In this document: positions 31,453-42,340 of the stretch, piece by piece
Layout: each line of letters opens with the position of its first letter
Numbering within the stretch: position 1 is the first letter of the stretch
Assembly: GCA_027622595.1 (NCBI GenBank)
Contig: JAQBZZ010000006.1
Location: 1-52,709, forward strand
Reading direction: 5' to 3'
Length of the DNA stretch: 52,709 nt
DNA from: Chloroflexota bacterium
GTDB taxonomy: Bacteria > Chloroflexota > Dehalococcoidia > Lucifugimonadales > UBA2985
Notes under the pieces: generated by a model
The model's database searches: none
The model's input: only the letters and a program-made list of their open reading frames with translations
What the model was told of the DNA's origin: nothing
Made by a program: the position numbers and the translations under genes

Positions 31453-32283
31453 ATGGTGAAACAGATAGCCTATTTGGGCCCGGCAGGGACTTATACCGAG
31501 GCAGCAGCCCTGCAATACGACCCACAGGCCAAACTTCTACCATTTCCCTCAATTGCTGCCGTGGTGGCAGCGGTGGACTCAAGAATGACGGAAGAGGGTG
31601 TGGTCCCCATAGAAAATAGCCTTGAGGGATCGGTTACAGATACCCTTGACTTGCTGATCCACGATTCAAATCTGTCCATCCTCAACGAGATGGTGATACC
31701 AATTGAACACTGTCTCCTGGTTAAGCCAGGCGGTTCGGCTCAAGAGATAAAATTGGTATACTCCCATCCTCAGGCTCTGGCGCAGTGCCGCCGCTTTATC
31801 GAGAGACATTTTCCCGCAGCTCAGGCTGTGGCTGCCTTAAGCACAGCGGCCGCAGTTGAGGATATGCTGGGGAGTCAGTCTCCGGCGGCGGCCATCGCCA
31901 CCAGCAGGGCGGCTGAGATATATGGAGCAGAGATACTATCGCGGGGAATCCAAGACAGCCTTGCCAATCACACCCGTTTTGTGGTCCTTGCACAGCATGA
32001 TCATGCTCCCACCGGGCGAGACAAGACCTCCCTGTGTTTCTCATTCAATGATGATCGTTCAGGTATGCTCTACTCAGCGATGGGCCATTTTGCGACCAGG
32101 AACATCAACCTGGCGAAGGTGGAGTCACGCCCTAACAAAGAGAGCCTGGGACGTTATATCTTCCTGATTGACCTGGATGGTCACAGAGAGGATGCTTCGG
32201 TGCAGGAGGCCCTCAGCAGCCTGGAAGCGGAGGTCTCCATGATGAAGGTCTTCGGTTCATATCCCCGCTACCAGAACTCTTAG
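31453..32283 (+). CDS. pheA: Prephenate dehydratase
   Basis: Converts prephenate to phenylpyruvate, the committed step to phenylalanine. The monofunctional form of 276 residues has the catalytic domain (IAYLGPAGTYTEAAA, VVPIENSLEGSV, the substrate-binding ANHTRFVVL) and a C-terminal ACT domain (ATRNINLAKVESRPNKESLGRYIFLIDL) that usually binds phenylalanine for feedback inhibition. No chorismate mutase is fused. It lies 4 bases after a TrkA-like gene, so an amino-acid gene appears to be transcribed with K+ regulators. Confidence 0.95.
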   Translation: MVKQIAYLGPAGTYTEAAALQYDPQAKLLPFPSIAAVVAAVDSRMTEEGVVPIENSLEGSVTDTLDLLIHDSNLSILNEMVIPIEHCLLVKPGGSAQEIKLVYSHPQALAQCRRFIERHFPAAQAVAALSTAAAVEDMLGSQSPAAAIATSRAAEIYGAEILSRGIQDSLANHTRFVVLAQHDHAPTGRDKTSLCFSFNDDRSGMLYSAMGHFATRNINLAKVESRPNKESLGRYIFLIDLDGHREDASVQEALSSLEAEVSMMKVFGSYPRYQNS

Positions 32284-32303
32284 GTCAGCGCTTCCTTGTG
32301 GAA

Positions 32304-32334
32304 CCCCTCGCTCTTCCATACGGGATGCGAGGGG
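32304..32334. terminator. Hairpin after pheA
   Basis: CCCCTCGC (32304-32311) pairs with GCGAGGGG (32327-32334) around a 15-base loop, 20 bases past the pheA stop. The following sequence (CTCTACGTCTTTCTC) is only moderately T-rich. It also lies 66 bases past the stop of the convergent minus-strand gene, so it could serve both. Confidence 0.55.
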
Positions 32335-32399
32335 CTCTACGTCTTTCTCAAAAGGGGCCAGAGTCCAGGCAACTCCCCACCGGTTGGACTAACAGTGGC

Positions 32400-32696
32400 T
32401 TAGATAGACGGCTCTTCCAGATTGTCTGAGGAGGGCTCCTCTGGACTGGTGACTTCCCTCTCTCCTCTCATCCGGCTGGCGACCACCTTTCCCTCTTCGA
32501 TGACTTCACGCACGCGTTCCCTGGCTGCCGCCCTCAACTCCTCAGCCTTCTGCCTTAGCCCTGCGGTCCTCCCCATGAACTGAGTTCGGGTCTCTTCTCC
32601 AGGCCCGGGAGCCAGGATGAGTCCTGCCAGTGCTCCTATAACGCCTCCAAGGATCAGACCTATGCCAAATCCCGGTCCTCTTTCTTCACTCGCCAT
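32400..32696 (-). CDS. YtxH-like small membrane protein
   Basis: A 98-residue protein with one glycine-rich hydrophobic helix (GFGIGLILGGVIGALAGLILAP) followed by GPGEETRTQFMGRTAGLRQKAEELRAAARERV, a charged helical region, the common YtxH arrangement. The role is unknown, often linked to stress and envelope. AGGAGG precedes the ATG. It overlaps the end of the upstream gene by 11 bases, so the two are co-translated. Confidence 0.75.
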   Translation of the reverse strand: MASEERGPGFGIGLILGGVIGALAGLILAPGPGEETRTQFMGRTAGLRQKAEELRAAARERVREVIEEGKVVASRMRGEREVTSPEEPSSDNLEEPSI

Positions 32697-32994
32697 CTTT
32701 CTTTCCTCCTTTACCTCTACCTCGTGAAAGCCCTAGAAGAAAGGCCACCACTCGCCCCGCTGTAAACGTTTTGGTGGAAGCGCTGATCAGGGGCTTTACC
32801 ACCTTCTCCGACAGTTGAGAGGTTACTTCCTGAGCGTTCTTTAGAGTTGCCTTTGCCGAATCCAGGGTGGGTGCCACTTTGCGGTATAGCGAAAGGCCCA
32901 CGACTGTGGCTATCAGCATTGCCAGGACACCGACCATAGCAAAGAGGACTATGGTCAGGTCCCTGATAACGGCTACCAGTTCCGCTCCACTCAT
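32686..32994 (-). CDS. Small membrane protein resembling DUF948
   Basis: A 102-residue protein with one strong N-terminal hydrophobic helix (about residues 12-33), then an amphipathic stretch (LDSAKATLKNAQEVTSQLSEKVVKPLISA) and a basic tail (LSRGRGKGGKKDGE). Its shape and pairing with a YtxH-like gene match DUF948-type pairs seen in Gram-positive and Chloroflexi genomes. AAGGAGAAGGG precedes the ATG. Function is unknown. Confidence 0.65.
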   Translation of the reverse strand: MSGAELVAVIRDLTIVLFAMVGVLAMLIATVVGLSLYRKVAPTLDSAKATLKNAQEVTSQLSEKVVKPLISASTKTFTAGRVVAFLLGLSRGRGKGGKKDGE

Positions 32995-33088
32995 CCCTTC
33001 TTCTCCTTGTTTTGCATTCCACCCTCCAAATGCGCTTGCAACCCCAACTCATATAGTATCACAGGCCATTGCCACTCTCAAAGCACGG

Positions 33089-36000
33089 CTAGTCTGAGAG
33101 CACTTGATATATCCGCACTTCCGGATTGGCGTACACGAGTTCCAAGTTGCTGTCTAGCATGCGCTCGAATTTTTCCAGGCCTTGCGCGGGGTAGTAGTGG
33201 CTCTCGATTTCTCCCACGTATATGTACTCCACCTGGTACTTGTCAAAAAGCACGAGAGCCTCCTCTCCGCTGGTGGTGGAGTACATGCGACGGACGTCTT
33301 CAACACGCTCTCCGATTATGGGGCCGTAGCCGCGCTGCTGAGACTGATGGTTATCCCAGCCAAGCACAGTTGGCAGACCGGTATATATGGATATCCGTCC
33401 ATGCAGGCTTCTGTATAGCTCCCCCTGTCCTTCCAGTATTACAGGAGAGCCTGCGACGTTACCTCGCAACCACTTAATCGCCTCGTAGTCCCAGGCAAGC
33501 TCCTCTCGACCACGGCCGCGATCGAAGGTGTACTGCGCGTCAGCCATGTAGGCAAGGCCGTTCAAGGTGAGGGGCAGTACCTGGAACCGGTCCCTCAAGC
33601 GGGCCTGCGTCCCAGCCACGGTATATATCGAACTGCTCAGCAACAGAGCCAAAAACAATACAATCCACGTCCCCCTGAGCATTCTGGCAGCCAGGTTCGG
33701 GGATGCCATTTTCCAAAAAACCAGGCCAAAATCCATGCGCCACAGGAGATAAGCGCTCACAACTCCCAGAAGCACCCACGCCTGAAGGTAGAACTTGAAC
33801 ACGGTGTTCATGCGGGCTATGTCTCCCTTTATGGTGACGATCTCCACGCCCGCGCCAAGGGCCAGTGCCATCCCAAGGAGCATCATGACAAAGAGTCCGT
33901 AAGGCAGTTCCGTTTGGGATGAGAGCCAGTGCCATGCCAACGTGGCGGTCGGTAGGATAAGCAAGGCTATGAAGGCCACAGTGGTATACCCGCTTACAGC
34001 GAAGGTAATCAACGAGGCTAGAGGCAGTCCTATGAGCAGCACGAGTCTCAGCGCCTTCCAGGAGTCCTCGGATTCTCGTGTGATCCCACCGCCACTACCG
34101 CCAGGGAGACCGATTATTGCTGAGAGAAAGCCGCGGGCCTTGTACAGGAGGAACGTAAACACTACGAAGACGAACAGGCCGTGAATGCCCAGGTAGGCGT
34201 AAAGTGGCGTTTGCCACTTGCTGGAGAACACGCCGTCGGAAAAGGACTGGTTGGTGTCTATAAAGGGAGCGAAAAGCGTGGTCGTAGCCAGGTACAGGAA
34301 CGCACCCTGGATGGCAGTCCGCAGCAGCAGCGATAGGTTGATACGGCGGGAGTGGGCATACTCTCCGATGAGTATCGCCGTCACTCCTATGACTATATAA
34401 GTGGGAAAGTCCCATGTATTGATGGCCCTTAGAGAACCCACAGCCAGGGCCAGGGCCAGGATGAGGAACACCCTGGAGGCCAGGCCAAGGCCATACTTGA
34501 AGCGTAGTGCTACGTTCAGAGCCATACCAAGAGACAGAAGTGTGAATGGAATAGCCATAAGATGGGCATGCAGGTCCGCGAAGAGGAAGGTGAAGAAGGG
34601 GAACTCGGTAATCTCGTAGCCCCGGGGGTCGCCGGGAGGTATCATCCGGCTGCTTCGCCAGAAGTCGAATGTGCCGAAGGGCTGATTATCGCCCCACACC
34701 CTGGCCAGGCCCTGGCCCACCTGAACAATACCGTCCAGGTTTCCCATGAGCGCCACGAAAAAGATGGCAGCCAGTCCTGCCAGCACCGGCGATGCTCTGA
34801 TGCCGTCCGCGCCCCTGCTACGGCGTGTGCCCTCTGCCAGGTTGTACACCAAGGAAAAAATCCCCACCGTAGTGAGGGCGAAGAACAGGGGGATAGCCAG
34901 ATTGAAAGCGATCTCCGGCAGTATGCCCGTAACCTTGATGAGGCTGGCCACGATGAACTGGCCGAAGTAGTAGTAGTTTATGTATCCGCCCGCAAACCAG
35001 GGGTCGTAGGGAGGCATGTACGTGGAACGCACAACGGCGGTGAGGTAGGCCATCTCCATCGGTTTCTCGCCCCCGTTGTATGGATGCCACAGATCGGGGT
35101 TGGCAGCCCGTAACAGCAGGAACAGGAGGAACGAGCCCATAAAGATGGACTCTCCTATTATCACCAGACGGAGGTTATCCCTGAAGAAGGCGGATACGTC
35201 CACACGGCGGGTGTAGACGACTAGCAGGGAAGCGGTTGCCACCAGCAGCGCCCCCAGGAGAACGGAGTTCCGCGAGAATGGCATCCACTGGAGGCTTGCG
35301 AAGAGCCAAGCCAGGTAGGCCGCGAGGAGAATGCTCAATGGTTTGGCCAACAGGTATCCACGGTCAGGGAGGGCCTTGAAGAGGAAGAGGCTGAGCGGCA
35401 GACCCAGCAGCGCCAGTCCCTGTATCCATATTATCCATATGGCCGCTGAGAAGCGATTAGAGAGATTCTGTGGGTCAAATATAGCAGTCCATGTCCCGCC
35501 CTGACGCTGGGCCTCCAGGTCTGCCTCCGACAATAACAGCGTCTTGCCGTCGGCGTCGGTTGGTGTCTCCTCCAGCAGGCGGCTCAACGTCTCCGATGCG
35601 CTCAGGCGCTCCTGGTTCTTGAATATGAGCACCTTGGGATGGTCGTATACGCTGAAGCTTTCGTCGGCATAGCCCAGGTTTATGGTGAATGAGGCCGGGC
35701 GGTATGGTCCAAGGGCTGCTGGGGTTGGCAAGTCTGGGCGGGCAAATGTGTCGTCCACAAAAGTGACTCCCATGAACTCCGGGTATGTGGCCTCCCAGTG
35801 CTCCAGCCTGTAGCCCAACTCTTCGCCGAAGAGCTTGCGATAGTATTCGCCGCTCTCGGGGTATCGCTCGGGCACACGCGGGATGCTCCCGTAGAGCCGG
35901 TTGCTGAAGAAGACCAGGTAGTCGGCCCCGGAGAGTTGATCGGCCACCCGGGTAATCTTGGTAATCTTGGCCTGGCCGTCACTGTAGGTCACGCTGTCGG

Positions 36001-37513
36001 AGTCGTACATCCTCATGCAGCTCACGGCGTCCCACTGGTTGCCGCAGCCCAGTCTGTACCCGACCATATTGGGAAGCTGCTCCTCCCAGTGCTCCTCCAG
36101 GATTATCGACCCCTTAGGCACATTATCGTTGATCCATTCGGAGGCCCGCATCGCTGTGTGAGGTTGGTTGTAGATATTGAGATACGCAAGGGCATAAAAA
36201 CCCGTGGCGGCTATCAACAGTCCCATACCCCAATGCACTAGGGCCGTCTGATGTGGTCTGTGCTCTGCGAACCAGTCCCTTATCCAGAAGAGCATCCGCG
36301 CCCCCATGACGATGAGGAACGGGGTCATGGGGAGCATGTACCTCATGAACTTCACCTGAAGGTAGCCGGTGAGGAGGAGGTAGGGGAGTACCCACGCCAT
36401 GATGAGCAGGTCTCCCTTGTTACGGCGGGCGATGGTCAGGCCGGCGGTAAACGCCACGGATACCCATGCCACTATGCCAAGGGGTAAGCCAAGGCCGAAG
36501 AGGGCGAGTTGCTTGATCTGGTACCAGTATGGGGCTGTATCAATGTACTGCTGGGTAAATGGCAGCCCCGATGTGCCGCGCACCATGTCGAACTGTGCAC
36601 CCACGTCGCAGGCAAAGTAGTTGTTGTCCAGGAACCTTAAGAAGGAAAAAGGTATACCGCACGGATCGGGCCGGTACCAGTCTAGGAAGGCGTACGGGGT
36701 GGTGATGAAGAACAGCAGCAGGGATGCCATGCCTCCCAGGATGAGGTTTCGGACGATAGAGGCCAGGAGTTTCTTGGATGGCCTTAGTAAAGTAAACCCT
36801 TCTCCAGTACCCGAGAACGCGTATATGGCATGGGATAAGAAGAAGGCGAGGAACAGGGGAGCGACGCTTATTTTGGAGGCAAGAGCAAGGCCGATGAAAG
36901 CCCCTGCCAGAAGAGAGTAACGTAATCGTCCCTCATGCATCAGGCGTGCCATGAAGTACACCGAGGCTACTATGAAGAAGGCCAGGTAGGTGTCCACGGT
37001 GTAAAAGTGGCTCAACTGGATGTGCAGCACGGCCAGGGCCGCCAGCAGCGACGCCAGTATCCCAACTCGCCTATCGTAAAGGCGGGTTGCCAGGAGAAAC
37101 ACTAATATCACAGTGCCAACGTCCGTCAGTGCAGACAGACCCCTGCCGACGAACCGCAGGTCGTTGAATGTGAGGTCCTTAAAGGTAGAAAAAACAGCGT
37201 CTACGGCCTTTACCGCGTACAGTGGAAGGCTTCCGTAGGGGAACCAGCGGGGATTCAGGGGGCTTTCCTCGGCGTTCAGAAGAACATCCAGGTTGGAGAG
37301 CGACGGCCAGCTCATATCGTTGACGTGGAAGAGGATGGCCCGCTCGTCCGGGTGGAAGAGTCCATCCTGGTCCCAGTTTATGCCGTACAGTCGAAGGCCA
37401 AGGGCGAGAATTACTATGAGGATAGAAGCAAAGGCAACAACGAACCCTCGTGTCTTGAGGGTCAACTGATACAGAGTCTTGGATAGGGGAGTCTTCTCGG
37501 TGGGTAAATCCAC
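33089..37513 (-). CDS. Giant membrane protein: GT39-like half fused to a YYY (DUF2298) half
   Basis: A 1474-residue polytopic membrane protein. Residues 1-650 resemble the GT39 (PMT-like) glycosyltransferase pattern, with an early acidic luminal loop (GLFHPDERAILFHVND), many helices and a soluble loop region near residues 460-640 (ASEWINDNVPKGSIILEEHW). Residues about 690-1474 form a second polytopic unit containing YINYYYFGQFIVASLI near residue 846, the hallmark of the Chlor_Arch_YYY/DUF2298 family, and ADLHAHLMAIPFTLL. The two halves are usually separate proteins. It is expected to glycosylate lipids or proteins using a lipid-linked donor, but this is inferred. Start GTG has no visible ribosome binding site. 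Confidence 0.85.
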   Translation of the reverse strand: MDLPTEKTPLSKTLYQLTLKTRGFVVAFASILIVILALGLRLYGINWDQDGLFHPDERAILFHVNDMSWPSLSNLDVLLNAEESPLNPRWFPYGSLPLYAVKAVDAVFSTFKDLTFNDLRFVGRGLSALTDVGTVILVFLLATRLYDRRVGILASLLAALAVLHIQLSHFYTVDTYLAFFIVASVYFMARLMHEGRLRYSLLAGAFIGLALASKISVAPLFLAFFLSHAIYAFSGTGEGFTLLRPSKKLLASIVRNLILGGMASLLLFFITTPYAFLDWYRPDPCGIPFSFLRFLDNNYFACDVGAQFDMVRGTSGLPFTQQYIDTAPYWYQIKQLALFGLGLPLGIVAWVSVAFTAGLTIARRNKGDLLIMAWVLPYLLLTGYLQVKFMRYMLPMTPFLIVMGARMLFWIRDWFAEHRPHQTALVHWGMGLLIAATGFYALAYLNIYNQPHTAMRASEWINDNVPKGSIILEEHWEEQLPNMVGYRLGCGNQWDAVSCMRMYDSDSVTYSDGQAKITKITRVADQLSGADYLVFFSNRLYGSIPRVPERYPESGEYYRKLFGEELGYRLEHWEATYPEFMGVTFVDDTFARPDLPTPAALGPYRPASFTINLGYADESFSVYDHPKVLIFKNQERLSASETLSRLLEETPTDADGKTLLLSEADLEAQRQGGTWTAIFDPQNLSNRFSAAIWIIWIQGLALLGLPLSLFLFKALPDRGYLLAKPLSILLAAYLAWLFASLQWMPFSRNSVLLGALLVATASLLVVYTRRVDVSAFFRDNLRLVIIGESIFMGSFLLFLLLRAANPDLWHPYNGGEKPMEMAYLTAVVRSTYMPPYDPWFAGGYINYYYFGQFIVASLIKVTGILPEIAFNLAIPLFFALTTVGIFSLVYNLAEGTRRSRGADGIRASPVLAGLAAIFFVALMGNLDGIVQVGQGLARVWGDNQPFGTFDFWRSSRMIPPGDPRGYEITEFPFFTFLFADLHAHLMAIPFTLLSLGMALNVALRFKYGLGLASRVFLILALALAVGSLRAINTWDFPTYIVIGVTAILIGEYAHSRRINLSLLLRTAIQGAFLYLATTTLFAPFIDTNQSFSDGVFSSKWQTPLYAYLGIHGLFVFVVFTFLLYKARGFLSAIIGLPGGSGGGITRESEDSWKALRLVLLIGLPLASLITFAVSGYTTVAFIALLILPTATLAWHWLSSQTELPYGLFVMMLLGMALALGAGVEIVTIKGDIARMNTVFKFYLQAWVLLGVVSAYLLWRMDFGLVFWKMASPNLAARMLRGTWIVLFLALLLSSSIYTVAGTQARLRDRFQVLPLTLNGLAYMADAQYTFDRGRGREELAWDYEAIKWLRGNVAGSPVILEGQGELYRSLHGRISIYTGLPTVLGWDNHQSQQRGYGPIIGERVEDVRRMYSTTSGEEALVLFDKYQVEYIYVGEIESHYYPAQGLEKFERMLDSNLELVYANPEVRIYQVLSD

Positions 37514-37558
37514 AATGAGGCTATTGTATCAAGGGGCTTAGCTATGGGCAATTTGGCT

Positions 37559-37777
37559 TTATTCGTATCGCCCGTTCTTGACGGATATGATAAACCGTGT
37601 TGGCAAGAGAACCGACAGGCCAATGGCACACTGGAGGGCAATCTGCGCCGAATCGTCCTTTAGAAAGGGTGATTCAACGGCATCAAAGGCTATCATTAAA
37701 ATGAAGAACACCGTAAGTACAACTATGAATGCGTCTATGCCTATGGTGAGTGCTTTATTCCAATCGGCCCATAACAT
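37559..37777 (-). CDS. Small two-helix membrane protein
   Basis: A 72-residue protein with two hydrophobic segments (about residues 9-31 and 47-65) and an acidic loop between them (DAVESPFLKDDSAQ), ending in a basic tail (ISVKNGRYE). No family is recognised. It lies between gapA and the giant YYY gene on the same strand, beyond the gapA 3' hairpin, so it is probably not part of the glycolytic operon. Confidence 0.5.
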   Translation of the reverse strand: MLWADWNKALTIGIDAFIVVLTVFFILMIAFDAVESPFLKDDSAQIALQCAIGLSVLLPTRFIISVKNGRYE

Positions 37778-37867
37778 AGCTCAACTCCTGACTATCACAT
37801 GGCTGCTATCCGGTAGTAGATTTTCCGTGCTTCGTATTTCCAATAGGGAATGTGGATGGTCTTCGCG

Positions 37868-37906
37868 CGAAGGGTGGCCCCGACCAAGCGTCTGGGCCAC
37901 CCTTCG
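37868..37906. terminator. Hairpin at the 3' end of gapA
   Basis: CGAAGGGTGGCCC pairs perfectly with GGGCCACCCTTCG (13 bases) around a 13-base loop, 38 bases past the gapA stop. No U-run follows on the minus strand (CGAAGACC). It is the likely end of the LOG-eno-hicBA-gapA transcript. Confidence 0.6.
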
Positions 37907-37943
37907 TTTGCGTGTCAGCGGTTTACAGTTTACAAATCACAAA

Positions 37944-38957
37944 TTACAACCCTTTGTCCACCAGGAAAGCGCACAGGTCGGAGGTGCGGCAGGAGTAGCC
38001 CCACTCGTTGTCGTACCAGCCCAGGATTTTCACCATGTTGCCCTCCATGACCATGGTAGAGAGGGCATCGAAGATACAACTATGGGGGTTGGAGACGATG
38101 TCGCTGCTGACAATGGGGTCCTCGGTGTAGCCCATGATGCCCTTGAGGGAGTTCTCCGACGCGTCTTTGAAGGCGGCGTTGACCTCCTCAACGGTGACAT
38201 TCCTACCAACCTCTGCCACGAAGTCCGTGATGGAGCCTGTTGACACGGGCACTCGCAGGGCCATGCCGTGAATCTTGCCCTGAAGCTCAGGCAGAATGAC
38301 GCCGACGGCCCTGGCCGCTCCGGTGGTGGTTGGGATGATGTTCTGTGCTGCCGCCCGGGCGCGACGGAGGTCCTCGTGGGCCTGGTCGAGTATGCGCTGG
38401 TCGTTGGTGTAGGCGTGGACGGTGGTCATGAGTCCGTGGTGGATGGTGAAGTTGTCGTGGAGGACCTTGACCATGGTCGCAATGCAGTTGGTGGTGCAGG
38501 AGGCATTGGAGAGGATGTTGTGCTTGGCCGGGTCATACTTGTCCTGGTTGACACCGAGGACTACCATCACGTCCTCACCCCTGGCGGGTGCGGAGATGAT
38601 GACCTTCTTGGCACCACCCTTCAGGTGTCCAGCCGCCTTGGCAGCGTCGGTGAAGAAGCCCGTTGACTCTACGACGATGTCAACTCCAAGGTCGCCCCAG
38701 GGCAGGTTTGCAGGGTCCCGCTCAGCGAGTACTTTCACCTCTTTGCCATCGATGAGGAGGGCATTCTCCTTGGCCTCCACCGTGCCTGGGTAGACGCCGT
38801 AGTTGGTGTCGTACTTGAAGAGGTGGGCATTGGTCTTGGCGTCCGTCAGGTCGTTGACTGCTACTACCTCCAGCTTATCAGGGTGCCGCTCCATCGTGGC
38901 CCGCAGCACCTGCCGTCCTATGCGTCCGAATCCGTTGATGCCTATGCGTGTGGTCAT
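37944..38957 (-). CDS. gapA: Glyceraldehyde-3-phosphate dehydrogenase
   Basis: NAD-linked glycolytic enzyme (type I, 337 residues). Seen: [17 protein letters not shown] (NAD fold), the catalytic Cys in SNASCTTNC (C154) with H181 ([10 protein letters not shown]), and the C-terminal [22 protein letters not shown] lies before the ATG. It follows hicA by 36 bases on the same strand and is the last gene of the eno-hicBA-gapA row, closing with a hairpin. The enzyme acts above enolase in the pathway, so the two glycolytic genes flank the toxin-antitoxin pair. Confidence 0.96.
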   Translation of the reverse strand: MTTRIGINGFGRIGRQVLRATMERHPDKLEVVAVNDLTDAKTNAHLFKYDTNYGVYPGTVEAKENALLIDGKEVKVLAERDPANLPWGDLGVDIVVESTGFFTDAAKAAGHLKGGAKKVIISAPARGEDVMVVLGVNQDKYDPAKHNILSNASCTTNCIATMVKVLHDNFTIHHGLMTTVHAYTNDQRILDQAHEDLRRARAAAQNIIPTTTGAARAVGVILPELQGKIHGMALRVPVSTGSITDFVAEVGRNVTVEEVNAAFKDASENSLKGIMGYTEDPIVSSDIVSNPHSCIFDALSTMVMEGNMVKILGWYDNEWGYSCRTSDLCAFLVDKGL

Positions 38958-38993
38958 GTGTTCCTCCTTGTGATTAAGACTTAGATAGCATAC

Positions 38994-39227
38994 TTACGAT
39001 TCCATTATGTAATGCATGAATTCATCCCGGCTCATTTCGACGTCTCTAAGTATTTTAACTAGGAGACCCCTTCCTATAGACTCATTGCCATGAATCGGGA
39101 CTACAGTAGCTCTACTATCTGGATGGTCTAAGAAAATGTGACTTCCCCTTTGCCTTGTAACCGTAAACCCTGCACGTTCCAACGCTCTTATGATTTGGCC
39201 TCCGGAAAGAGCGGGTATCCTGCTCAC
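38994..39227 (-). CDS. hicA: HicA-type mRNA interferase toxin
   Basis: A 77-residue double-stranded-RNA-binding-fold toxin that cleaves mRNA when free of HicB. Seen: SGGQIIRALERAGFTVTRQRGSHIFLDHP, with the catalytic histidine in GSHIFL (H30), then TVVPIHGNESIGRGLLVKILRDVEMS, the family end. Start is GTG, overlapping the hicB TGA (GTGA). It is downstream of hicB, the reverse of the classical hicA-hicB order but known in other loci. Confidence 0.9.
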   Translation of the reverse strand: MSRIPALSGGQIIRALERAGFTVTRQRGSHIFLDHPDSRATVVPIHGNESIGRGLLVKILRDVEMSRDEFMHYIMES

Positions 39228-39826
39228 ACCATTACTCTTTGAATCCCCACGAATTCCAGGGATTCTTCAGATATTTCCTTTCCTTGAACCTCAAGACAGA
39301 GGAGGATGGCCTCCTTTATCCGCTCAGTAAGCTCGTCCAGGGACTTGGCCTGGGTATAGCAGCCCTTGAGTTGGGGAACGGAGGCCACAAAGTAGCCGTC
39401 CTCATCTTTTTCAATTATTACCGTGAACTCTTTTGGCTTATGAGTCTCCTCAATAGACTTGACATGGATTGGCAAACCTTCTGGTAAATAGCAAAGTGTT
39501 CTGGGTCTTGTCCGCTCAGAGTTCCATTCAACAGTAGATAGTTCTGCTAGTAAGGGCATAACAAATGCACCACGATAGCTGAAGGGCTTGTCCTTGCCCG
39601 TATTGTCTAGCATCTTGTGTTTCCTCAATTCCACGTAAGCATCAAGGACCTTTGGCCATTTAACAAGGTCTGACTTGTTCGCCTTTACCTTGAAGCCTTC
39701 ATCAGTCACATCTAATATCTGGTTAGGCTCTCCTTGAGGAACAGTATGAATCGTTTTGCCTTTTAGCTTGCTCAATTCCCGTTTTACATCTGCCAGTTCT
39801 TGGTTCAAGCCTTGGTCAGTGCTCAT
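39224..39826 (-). CDS. hicB: HicB-like antitoxin with an extra N-terminal domain
   Basis: At 200 residues this is much longer than usual HicB (70-140). Residues 133-200 are the partial-RNase-H HicB fold (EFTVIIEKDEDGYFVASVPQLKGCYTQAKSLDELTERIKEAI). Residues 1-22 are a short charged helix, and 23-110 form a separate unit (GKTIHTVPQGEPNQILDVTDEGFKVKANKSDLVKWPKVLDAYVELRKHK, then SYRGAFVMPLLAELSTVEW) with no family I can name with certainty. It lacks the C-terminal helix-turn-helix of many HicBs, so the N-terminal unit may take over DNA binding. AGGAGG at the start overlaps the eno stop, so it is translated with eno. Confidence 0.8.
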   Translation of the reverse strand: MSTDQGLNQELADVKRELSKLKGKTIHTVPQGEPNQILDVTDEGFKVKANKSDLVKWPKVLDAYVELRKHKMLDNTGKDKPFSYRGAFVMPLLAELSTVEWNSERTRPRTLCYLPEGLPIHVKSIEETHKPKEFTVIIEKDEDGYFVASVPQLKGCYTQAKSLDELTERIKEAILLCLEVQGKEISEESLEFVGIQRVMV

Positions 39827-39837
39827 TCTCTACCTCC

Positions 39838-41621
<1,784 letters not shown>

Positions 41622-41992
41622 TATGGACCTCCGAGGTCTAAGTATACCATCGAAACAGAGGTCGGCAAAGAAACTCTTTTCCATGTGGCATATCCAGTGT
41701 ATTCAGCAGATGTCGTCAGCAAATGCCGCTGGTTGACGACGTACTTGCAGTCCTTTAAGCTCATCTCCTTTTGTATTTCGCACTTTTCATTTTTCATATA
41801 AATTGCACAAAGAGACCGGAGTCACCATCTGACCGCTTATGATATTCTCTGAAACCAAGCCTTACGAAAATATACATAAAACCCACGGTATTATGCAGGG
41901 TTGTATTGCTTAAGGGGTTATAATGTAGACAGAGCCATGTCCGGCTAACGATAGCAGAAAACACCCATTAGATACGGAAAGGATACAAAAAT
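41622..41992. other. Intergenic region before the ABM gene
   Basis: About 370 bases without a gene. A 7-base inverted repeat (GTCGTCA 41712-41718 / TGACGAC 41734-41740) and a TATAAT at 41919-41924 are visible. The TATAAT lacks a well-spaced -35 (nearest TTGTAT at 41901). It is the best -10 candidate for the plus-strand ABM gene. Confidence 0.35.
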
Positions 41993-42286
41993 ATGTATGG
42001 TACAGTAGCCCACATACGAGTTAAGGAAGGTCACGGAGATGGCATCAAGCAGCTGTTGCGTGAATGGAATGCCGAGCGCGCGCCCAAGGTGAAGGGAGCG
42101 ATGCCCGGGTATCTGTTCCAACTAGATAAGGACCCACAGGACTGGATTATGATAGCCATGTTCCAGGACAAGGCGTCCTATGTTGCCAATGCCGAGGACC
42201 CTGACCAAGACCGGTGGTTCAAACGGCTCATGGAGCACTTGGAGGGAGAACCCCAGTGGAATGATGGCGAGGCCTTCGAGGTATAG
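41993..42286 (+). CDS. Antibiotic-biosynthesis-monooxygenase-fold protein
   Basis: A 97-residue dimeric alpha-beta-barrel protein: VAHIRVKEGHGDGIKQLLREWN, a short turn, then DWIMIAMFQDKASYVANAEDPDQDRWFKRLMEHLEGEP. The fold is shared by monooxygenases, heme-degrading enzymes and non-catalytic members, and the substrate cannot be deduced. AAGGA lies 9 bases before the ATG. The ABC transporter genes follow after 54 bases. Confidence 0.7.
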   Translation: MYGTVAHIRVKEGHGDGIKQLLREWNAERAPKVKGAMPGYLFQLDKDPQDWIMIAMFQDKASYVANAEDPDQDRWFKRLMEHLEGEPQWNDGEAFEV

Positions 42287-42340
42287 AGGTTGCCCTGTCT
42301 GAGCCATGTGGTTGTTTGATGATGGGAGAGAGTAGATAAA

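Noticed and set aside
30818-31582. 254-residue minus-strand ORF
   Set aside because: Antisense to the second two-domain TrkA-like gene and pheA; Ser-rich shadow translation.
38994-39826. hicBA as part of a defence island
   Set aside because: Neighbours are glycolytic genes and no other defence genes are present.
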